Of a DNA stretch of 5,125 nt, positions 1-4,099 are shown one piece after another. Origin of the DNA: Candidatus Heimdallarchaeota archaeon AB_125 (lineage in GTDB: Archaea; Asgardarchaeota; Heimdallarchaeia; Heimdallarchaeales; Heimdallarchaeaceae); contig MEHH01000221.1 of the NCBI GenBank assembly GCA_001940755.1, positions 1-5,125 on the forward strand. The letters run 5' to 3'. Position numbers and translations under genes: made by a program. Numbering within the stretch: position 1 is the first letter of the stretch; every line of letters starts with the position of its first letter. The notes under the pieces are model-generated. The model was not told where the DNA came from, did no database searches, and worked only from the letters and a program-made list of their open reading frames with translations.

Positions 1-1
1 A

Positions 2-547
2 ATGGTTGATATTTATAATGCTATTCAGAAAATAGTTAGCAGAGAAATTGATCCATTAGAAAAAACAGTTATTTCCATTCCAATGCTTGAAGGTAGTGAT
101 GCACACAATATTATTCCTTCAAGTGCAAGATTGGAAGGAACCTTCCGTACTTTCAGTAACGATGTCAGAAATCACATTATGACAAGAATGCGTGAGATTG
201 TCGAAGGGTATAGTCAAGCTTGGAGATGTGAAGGCTCTATTCAATTTGAAATAGGAGGAATATACTATCCACCCACCATCAATCATGATGATAGTGTTGA
301 TGATGTAATTGAGATTCTAAAAACACTTGATGAAGTTCAAGAAGTTGATCTTACTATGGGTGGAGAGGATTTTGCCTTCTATCTTAACGAAACTAAAGGA
401 GCATTTATTGCTCTTGGATTATATAATGAAGAAAAAGGTATTATTCACCCTCATCATCATCCAAAATTTGATGTGGATGAAGATATTTTGTGGAAAGGAA
501 CAGCTATTTACTCCATTTTGGCATTCTACAATCTATTCAAATCTTAA
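2..547 (+). CDS. M20-family amidohydrolase / peptidase, C-terminal part (5' end outside window)
   Basis: This is the C-terminal 181 residues of a metal-dependent amidohydrolase of the M20 family, closest in motif style to M20D (aminoacylase, IAA-amino-acid hydrolase, carboxypeptidase relatives). These usually run about 390-400 residues, so roughly half is missing. The Met at base 2 is probably internal, because the text after it (IVSREIDP) matches the usual segment between catalytic and dimerisation domains. Residues about 22-100 are the dimerisation (lid) domain, with HNIIP (35-39) and LEGTFRTF (44-51). The catalytic domain resumes with MGGEDFAFY (119-127) and the His cluster HPHHHPKFD (149-157). 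His152 or His153 is the likely last metal ligand, followed by DEDILWKG (158-165). The other metal ligands lie upstream of the window. Such enzymes cut an amide bond in N-acyl amino acids or small peptides in the cytoplasm; the substrate cannot be told from this fragment. Stop is TAA. Family call is firm, substrate unknown. Confidence 0.93.
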   Translation: MVDIYNAIQKIVSREIDPLEKTVISIPMLEGSDAHNIIPSSARLEGTFRTFSNDVRNHIMTRMREIVEGYSQAWRCEGSIQFEIGGIYYPPTINHDDSVDDVIEILKTLDEVQEVDLTMGGEDFAFYLNETKGAFIALGLYNEEKGIIHPHHHPKFDVDEDILWKGTAIYSILAFYNLFKS

Positions 548-551
548 GTAG

Positions 552-599
552 AGTAAGGTAAGACCTCTGTGTCTTACACTTTTTCACTTTTTTCCCTCT
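552..599 (+). terminator. Stem-loop plus T-rich tract after the M20 gene
   Basis: A perfect 7-bp inverted repeat, GTAAGAC (558-564) and GTCTTAC (571-577), closes a 6-base loop. The stem can be lengthened by AGT (552-554) pairing with ACT (578-580), leaving AAG as a bulge. A strongly T-rich stretch follows (580-600, including T runs at 580-584 and 588-593). It begins four bases after the M20 stop codon. In archaea T-rich tracts alone can end transcription; the hairpin makes the site more convincing but is not required. Confidence 0.6.
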
Positions 600-667
600 T
601 TACAAAATTCAGTTCTTTTACGACCTATACAACCATCTAGAATGTTTTTTCTAGTGTTTCTTTGGTG

Positions 668-700
668 TAACCTTACCAAAAGGTTATCCTAGCATGTTTT
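668..700 (+). terminator. Possible second hairpin terminator
   Basis: A 7-bp perfect stem, TAACCTT (668-674) with AAGGTTA (680-686), encloses a 5-base loop, and a run of five T follows about ten bases later (696-700). No gene ends immediately upstream, so this is either a back-up terminator for the M20 transcript, the end of an unrecognised short RNA, or chance. The stem is short and AT-rich. Confidence 0.3.
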
Positions 701-800
701 TACCCACCTTTTTCACAAAGTTCATCTTTAACATATGGTGTATTATAAGAAGGTGACAAGTTCTGTTTTTCTCGAAACTATCACTTTTAGAACTTTAAAG

Positions 801-816
801 AGCAAGATATATATAT
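801..816 (+). promoter_or_regulatory. Archaeal BRE/TATA promoter for the 146-residue orphan gene
   Basis: A purine-rich BRE-like AGCAAG (801-806) directly precedes an alternating ATATATATAT box (807-816). The box centre lies about 34 bases before the ATG at 846. With the usual archaeal TATA-to-start spacing, transcription would begin near 837-840 and leave a leader of only a few bases. This agrees with the absence of a Shine-Dalgarno before that ATG. Confidence 0.6.
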
Positions 817-845
817 TCCTCAGTACTAGTTTTAATTAGATAAAG

Positions 846-1286
846 ATGGGGATTTACGTGAGTAAAGAGGTCACAAAAGGCAAAGTAAGAAACTTGCTCG
901 AAGATTATAATCGGAAACCAAATCAAGAAAATGCTATGAAATTAGGCAGAGCTATTGCTACAGATAACTCACCAATAGAAGTCAAGAAATGGCGTTTTAG
1001 AATGGCTTTAGATGTTGTCACACCTGATATGACAGTATATTCAACTATTCAAGCTTGGTCTTCAATTACTGCTTTGGAAGATCATTTACCTTCAAGTATG
1101 AAAATAACAACTGTTAAGGAAATGTTGCAAAATCCAAACCTCAGGACAGATGTCTTAGATGAGATTCTTCAAAATATTTTTAGTAGAAAGGAGATCCCCA
1201 GAGATTTATTGAATTACTTAGCACCTGAAATCAAAAAGGCATCAAGAATTTCTGAAGAGCTAAAATCTTATGTAAATGATAAGTAA
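846..1286 (+). CDS. Hypothetical alpha-helical protein, 146 residues
   Basis: I do not recognise this protein. It is small, soluble-looking and charged, has no signal peptide or membrane segment, and its residue pattern predicts a run of helices: about 12-24, 28-39, 45-57, 63-78, 87-95, 100-113 and 117-144. It has no cysteine and no visible catalytic or nucleotide-binding motif, so a binding, adaptor or structural role is more likely than an enzyme, but that is inference. Start: ATG at 846 sits at near-leaderless distance from a good TATA box. GTG at 858 (giving VSKEVTKGK) is an in-frame alternative, with GGGGAT upstream as a poor Shine-Dalgarno. The 3' end faces the convergent gene on -, with 16 bases between the stops, so there is no room for a separate terminator. 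Codon use looks like that of the neighbours, which supports real coding. Confidence 0.8.
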   Translation: MGIYVSKEVTKGKVRNLLEDYNRKPNQENAMKLGRAIATDNSPIEVKKWRFRMALDVVTPDMTVYSTIQAWSSITALEDHLPSSMKITTVKEMLQNPNLRTDVLDEILQNIFSRKEIPRDLLNYLAPEIKKASRISEELKSYVNDK

Positions 1287-1302
1287 GAAATATTGATAAT
1301 GC

Positions 1303-2088
1303 TCAAGCTCTTTTTTTCATATATATTTCATAAAATGTCTTTGCAATTATCTTAACCATTTCATGGTTGATTCCATATTGTAAAAATTGATAATTTTGGA
1401 TTTCCAAAGCTAATATCTTTTCAAACTTGTTTAAGCTTAACTCTTCAGAGAACTTTATCGTAGCTTGTTCAAAACACTCCTTAATTTCATCGGCAGTTAA
1501 AACTTCCATTCTCCATAAGATCAAACATCTCGAAAGATAAAGGGCAAGCTCATCTATATTTCTGAGTATTTGATTTTCATTTTGAGAGAATAAGTAAAAC
1601 AATAAGGAACCTATACGAAACATTTCGTTAATCTTCTGAGGTAATCCAGAGTGTTTATCTATAATTTCAAAAAGATTATCAAACGATTCTATTTCTCTAT
1701 GTAATTCATCTTGTAATGAAATTCCCTCCTCTAAACATTCTAGTTTAAAATCGCATAACATCTTATGAAATTCTGAAATCTCGTTTGTTAAATGATCAGG
1801 CAAATCCTTTCCTAATGGATATTCTCGACCAAGGTAGAATAGTTTATGCAGTACACCTGTAATATAATTCAGCAAATTTGTACTGGAGTTAGTATTGTTA
1901 TTCCATATTTCAGTAAGAAATTCAATTAGAATCTTATATTGCGTGTGAATATTAATATTTTCAACCAAGATGTCAGTGAGGAATTCGGTAGATATTTTAC
2001 TTGAATTTTCTCTAATTAACAACAATGATTTTGATGAAAAACCATTCTCATAGATTTGATTGTAAATTTCATCTTCTAAATCAAGCAT
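1303..2088 (-). CDS. Hypothetical alpha-helical protein, 261 residues
   Basis: I do not recognise this protein. Its composition is rich in Leu, Ile, Glu, Asn and Lys, and the heptad-like spacing of hydrophobics suggests an all-helical fold along its length. A short segment recurs: EFLTDILVEN (35-44) and EFLTEIWNNN (56-65), 21 residues apart. This could reflect stacked HEAT- or TPR-like helices, but I cannot confirm a repeat family. An Asn-rich loop lies at 61-72. The segment FRIGSLLFYLFS (157-168) is hydrophobic but too short and amphipathic to be a confident membrane span. The tail (257-261) is basic (MKKRA). There are four Cys with no zinc-binding spacing, and no catalytic motif is evident. 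The ATG at 2088 has no Shine-Dalgarno but has an A/T-rich box about 28 bases upstream, which suits a leaderless transcript. It stands alone on -, convergent with the 146-residue gene and divergent from the glycosyltransferase. Confidence 0.8.
   Translation of the reverse strand: MLDLEDEIYNQIYENGFSSKSLLLIRENSSKISTEFLTDILVENINIHTQYKILIEFLTEIWNNNTNSSTNLLNYITGVLHKLFYLGREYPLGKDLPDHLTNEISEFHKMLCDFKLECLEEGISLQDELHREIESFDNLFEIIDKHSGLPQKINEMFRIGSLLFYLFSQNENQILRNIDELALYLSRCLILWRMEVLTADEIKECFEQATIKFSEELSLNKFEKILALEIQNYQFLQYGINHEMVKIIAKTFYEIYMKKRA
1311..1317 (+). terminator. T7 tract inside the convergent gene's 3' end, possible terminator
   Basis: Seven consecutive T on + begin 24 bases after the stop of the 146-residue gene. 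They lie within the last codons of the opposite-strand gene, where they encode its terminal Lys-Lys. T runs like this are typical archaeal termination signals, so the upstream + transcript probably ends here, overlapping the antisense 3' end of its neighbour. No clear hairpin precedes it. Confidence 0.4.
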
Positions 2089-2109
2089 ATGATATTACAA
2101 TTGCTATTC

Positions 2110-2123
2110 TTTTTTTTATTATT
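2110..2123 (-). promoter_or_regulatory. A/T-rich TATA-like box for the 261-residue orphan gene
   Basis: Read on -, this stretch is AATAATAAAAAAAA, centred about 28 bases before the ATG at 2088. That is the distance expected for a leaderless archaeal transcript. The box is a homopolymer-rich variant rather than a classical TATA sequence, so the call is moderate. Confidence 0.4.
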
Positions 2124-2150
2124 GCGGTATGTCAAAATTTGAAATACAGT

Positions 2151-2158
2151 AAATAAAT
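2151..2158 (+). promoter_or_regulatory. TATA-like box for the glycosyltransferase gene
   Basis: AAATAAAT lies about 44 bases before the ATG at 2199, preceded by an A-rich BRE-like stretch. Transcription would start near 2180, giving a leader of roughly 18 bases with no Shine-Dalgarno. This is the weakest promoter in the window. It shares the 110-base divergent spacer with the box on the other strand. Confidence 0.3.
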
Positions 2159-2198
2159 CTCACCAAAATGCTTTTGTAGTCAGTTTGAAATTCTTCAT

Positions 2199-3422
2199 AT
2201 GGATTTCTCTATCTTCATTCCTACGATAGAGATAGGTCCTCCTTATGTTGGACCTATGGCGGGATTACGTAGATATTCTTATTCTTTAGTTCAGTCATTA
2301 GCAAATCAAGGAATAAATATCTACATAGCAACTACAACAAAACTATCTTCAGATGACGAATTGCTAAATAGAGAAAGCATCCATTTTTACTATCTTCCAG
2401 AGCAAATTTCTGCAAGAGGTGCTTATAGTACCCTAACTCATTTCAATGCTAGAAACCATCGAAGTTTTTCGAGACAAGCGTTTGATGTTTACTCTGAATT
2501 GAAATCAGAAGTTGACATTTCTCTCATACATGCAACTGAAGTAGCTGCATATTATTTTGCAAAAGCAAAGAAGAAAAAGCAAATCAACATACCTCTGGTT
2601 GTATCAGTTCATGGAGCAGTTACTACAGGAAATCTCAAATCAAGAGTATGGGTAAAAAGACCATATTCCAGACTTTTGCGAAAACTAGTCAAACACTGTG
2701 ATAAAATAATAACAACTTCTTTTTCATTACTTGACAAAATAAAGAGATTTTCAAAAAACTTGAAAGAGAAAGTAATCATTATGCCTCATTCGCTTAACTG
2801 TAAGATTTTCTCACTGATTCCCAAATTAGAGGACATCGAAAATTTCAGAGATAAATATGACTTAGATCAAAGCAATTCTATAATACTTATTCAAGGTCCG
2901 TATATTAACAGAAAATCACAACATGGGGTGGTTAAGTATTTCCCAGAAATTCTCAAGAGAAATTCTAAAATTACATTTTTAGTTGTGGGTGATGGTCCAC
3001 TCTTGTCAAAAATAAAAGAAGATGTAGTAAACCTTGAGATCGAAGACTCAGTTATTATAACAGGATATATTGAAGATAGTGAACTACTGTTAGCTTACCA
3101 TATAAGTGACATTCTGCTTTACCCTGCTGAAGAGGGAAGCTTTGGAACACCTCTAATTGAAGCTATGGCTTCTGGGACACCTGTGATAGCTGTTGATAAA
3201 CCACCTATGAATGAGATGATTCCTCCAAAATGTGATTGGTTGTATCCCGCTAAGGATGGAATCGCACTAGTTGACAAGGTTCTTGAGATAATTAAAAATA
3301 AAGAAAAGAGTCAAGAAGTTGCATTCAAATCTCAAAAACATGCCCTGAAAAATTTTGATTCTCCAGTAGTTGGAAAGAATCTAGTGAAATCATATACTAA
3401 GATTATAAAAGAATCAAGATAA
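2199..3422 (+). CDS. GT-B glycosyltransferase, GT4-like (group 1)
   Basis: This 407-residue retaining-type glycosyltransferase has the length and two-domain GT-B layout of CAZy family GT4. It would transfer a sugar from a nucleotide-sugar donor to a lipid, glycan or small acceptor on the cytoplasmic side; donor and acceptor cannot be read off. The N-terminal acceptor domain has the glycine-rich loop GPMAGLRRYS (18-27), LIHATE (109-114), VSVHGA (135-140) and IIMPHSLNCKIF (193-204), the position usually held by a VIPNGVD-like motif. The C-terminal donor domain shows IQGPYINRKSQHG (231-243, equivalent to the GR..KG loop; Arg238 and Lys239 are likely phosphate binders), LVVGDGPL (261-268), ITGYIEDSELLLAYHISDILLYPA (287-310) and EEGSFGTPLIEAMASGTPVIA (311-331). 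In this last motif the first Glu is shifted one residue from the canonical EX7E: Gly313 takes its place and Glu312 precedes it. There is no signal peptide or membrane segment. ATG at 2199 is the best start, and the N-terminus IFIPTIEIGPPYVG begins as family members do. It is a single gene, not in a polysaccharide cluster. Confidence 0.92.
   Translation: MDFSIFIPTIEIGPPYVGPMAGLRRYSYSLVQSLANQGINIYIATTTKLSSDDELLNRESIHFYYLPEQISARGAYSTLTHFNARNHRSFSRQAFDVYSELKSEVDISLIHATEVAAYYFAKAKKKKQINIPLVVSVHGAVTTGNLKSRVWVKRPYSRLLRKLVKHCDKIITTSFSLLDKIKRFSKNLKEKVIIMPHSLNCKIFSLIPKLEDIENFRDKYDLDQSNSIILIQGPYINRKSQHGVVKYFPEILKRNSKITFLVVGDGPLLSKIKEDVVNLEIEDSVIITGYIEDSELLLAYHISDILLYPAEEGSFGTPLIEAMASGTPVIAVDKPPMNEMIPPKCDWLYPAKDGIALVDKVLEIIKNKEKSQEVAFKSQKHALKNFDSPVVGKNLVKSYTKIIKESR
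2232..2257 (+). repeat. 8-bp inverted repeat near the 5' end of the glycosyltransferase gene
   Basis: ATAGGTCC (2232-2239) and GGACCTAT (2250-2257) are perfect reverse complements with a 10-base loop, starting 33 bases into the coding sequence. It is unusually GC-rich for this region. It encodes part of the conserved Gly-Pro-rich loop (residues 12-20), so it may simply reflect codons for two Gly-Pro pairs. A hairpin here could slow early translation. Confidence 0.35.
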
Positions 3423-3459
3423 ATTGCTTCTAATACCGTTTAAGCTAATTAATAATCCG

Positions 3460-3466
3460 TTTTTCT
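3460..3466 (+). terminator. T-rich tract after the glycosyltransferase gene
   Basis: TTTTTCT begins 38 bases after the TAA stop. No stem-loop precedes it, but short T runs can serve as archaeal terminators. It abuts the promoter of the next gene, so the two transcription units would be packed end to end. Confidence 0.3.
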
Positions 3467-3480
3467 AAAATATATTTAAA
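3466..3480 (+). promoter_or_regulatory. Archaeal BRE/TATA promoter for the zinc-ribbon RDD gene
   Basis: TATATTTAAA (3471-3480) is close to the archaeal TATA consensus and follows an A-rich BRE-like TAAAA. With standard spacing transcription starts near 3500, giving a leader of about 20-24 bases that contains the Shine-Dalgarno at 3510. This is the best promoter in the window. Confidence 0.65.
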
Positions 3481-3509
3481 TACTTGAATATTAACAAACA
3501 TTGTACTAA

Positions 3510-3516
3510 GAGGTGA
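3510..3516 (+). promoter_or_regulatory. Shine-Dalgarno GAGGTGA that fixes the RDD gene start
   Basis: GAGGTGA matches the complement of the archaeal 16S rRNA 3' end and lies 7 bases before the ATG at 3524. It is the only strong ribosome binding site seen before a gene in this window and makes that start secure. Confidence 0.8.
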
Positions 3517-3523
3517 AATTAAC

Positions 3524-4066
3524 ATGTCAAAAAAGTTTTTTTGCACAAATTGTGGAAATTCTACATCTCCAGAAGATAAATTTTGCTTAAGTTGTGGAAA
3601 ACAACTAGCTGCAGGTTCAGAAGCATCTCCAAAAGCTCAGAAACCTCAAGTTGAACAACCTGCTCAACAACCTCAATATGTTCCACCTCAACCATATACT
3701 ACAGCTCAACCCATGCCTGTAGGAGGAGGAGGTATTCCTAAACAACATTATATTGAACTAAAGGCAGGTTATTTTGACAGATGTTTTGCATTACTCGTAG
3801 ATGGTTGTATCTCAAGCTTGTGCCCACCTCTAGGATGTTTTAGAGACATCATACCTGAGGCTGGAAGAGGTTTTGGGAAATCTGCTATGAAATTAAGGGT
3901 CGTTGATTATGACACAGGTCTTCCCATAACAGCAGGACAAGCATGTGTTCGAAACCTTTGCCTTGGTCTTTTTGGTATTGATTATATAGTACCTCTATGT
4001 AATGCTGAAGGAAGAAGAATCGGTGATTTCGTAGCCAACACAATAGTATTAGAAGATAGAAGTTAA
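3524..4066 (+). CDS. Zinc-ribbon protein with C-terminal compact RDD domain
   Basis: This 180-residue protein has three parts. Residues 5-27 form a zinc ribbon with Cys7, Cys10, Cys21 and Cys24 (CX2C-X10-CX2C, followed by GKQL). Residues about 32-70 are a flexible linker rich in Pro, Gln and Ala, ending in GGGG (67-70). Residues about 78-177 are an RDD-type domain: AGYFDRCFALLVDG (81-94; Arg86 and Asp93), FRD (106-108), GRGFGKSAMKLRVVDYDTGLP (114-134), CVRNL (141-145), GIDYIVPL (151-158) and GRRIGDFVANTIVLED (163-178). RDD domains usually have three membrane spans and are of largely unknown or transport-related function. This one is shorter: the usual first two spans appear merged into one weak segment (87-106) and the third (144-158) is short, so membrane insertion is uncertain. 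The domain also carries seven extra cysteines (87, 95, 100, 105, 141, 146, 159). The start is fixed by a strong Shine-Dalgarno and its own TATA box. A TPR gene follows 33 bases on. Confidence 0.88.
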   Translation: MSKKFFCTNCGNSTSPEDKFCLSCGKQLAAGSEASPKAQKPQVEQPAQQPQYVPPQPYTTAQPMPVGGGGIPKQHYIELKAGYFDRCFALLVDGCISSLCPPLGCFRDIIPEAGRGFGKSAMKLRVVDYDTGLPITAGQACVRNLCLGLFGIDYIVPLCNAEGRRIGDFVANTIVLEDRS

Positions 4067-4068
4067 GC

Positions 4069-4076
4069 AATATTTA
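4069..4076 (+). promoter_or_regulatory. TATA-like box for the TPR gene
   Basis: AATATTTA sits about 27 bases before the ATG at 4100, the exact spacing for a leaderless archaeal transcript. The preceding AAG is purine-rich as a BRE should be. The gene could therefore be transcribed on its own as well as by read-through from the RDD gene. The spacer is only 33 bases, so the match could be chance in AT-rich DNA. Confidence 0.35.
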
Positions 4077-4099
4077 CCTAACACTTTGATGATGGAAAA

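Larger units (their letters stand above)
548..845. other. Hairpin-rich intergenic region without a gene
   Basis: These 298 bases hold no credible ORF on either strand; the longest ATG-started frames I traced are about 20 codons. Besides the terminator at its left end, three more short inverted repeats are visible: CTAGAA/TTCTAG (637-642 with 649-654, 6-base loop), TAACCTT/AAGGTTA (668-674 with 680-686, 5-base loop) and AAGTTCT/AGAACTT (758-764 with 789-795, 24-base loop). The second is followed by a T run (696-700) and could be another terminator. The last could be part of a leader or operator for the next gene. Nothing here folds as a tRNA by eye. It may be simply terminators plus promoter, or it may hide a small RNA; the sequence alone does not decide. 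Confidence 0.5.

Noticed and set aside
327..551. 74-residue open frame on + inside the M20 gene
   Set aside because: It lies wholly in another frame of a gene with clear M20 motifs, and its translation is a low-information Leu/Lys/Ile string.
553..676. Inverted match GTAAGGT (553-559) with ACCTTAC (670-676)
   Set aside because: Seven bases over a distance of more than 100 in AT-rich DNA is expected by chance, and both arms are already used in better local hairpins.
750..757. Shine-Dalgarno-like AAGGTGAC in the spacer, with TATTATAAG just upstream
   Set aside because: No start codon follows at a usable distance and no open frame continues, so it does not mark a gene; at most it is a relic.
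3644..3733. Short CCTCAA-like repeats as a DNA repeat or CRISPR-like array
   Set aside because: They are codons of the Pro/Gln-rich linker, irregular in spacing, with no spacers.
3885..4070. 61-residue open frame on - inside the RDD gene
   Set aside because: It is antisense to the conserved RDD C-terminal motifs, with no promoter or ribosome binding site, and does not resemble a protein family.
4087..4095. TGATGATGG before the TPR start, resembling a C box of a C/D guide RNA
   Set aside because: No D box (CTGA) or second C'/D' pair is found at suitable spacing, and the stretch is just upstream of a start codon.
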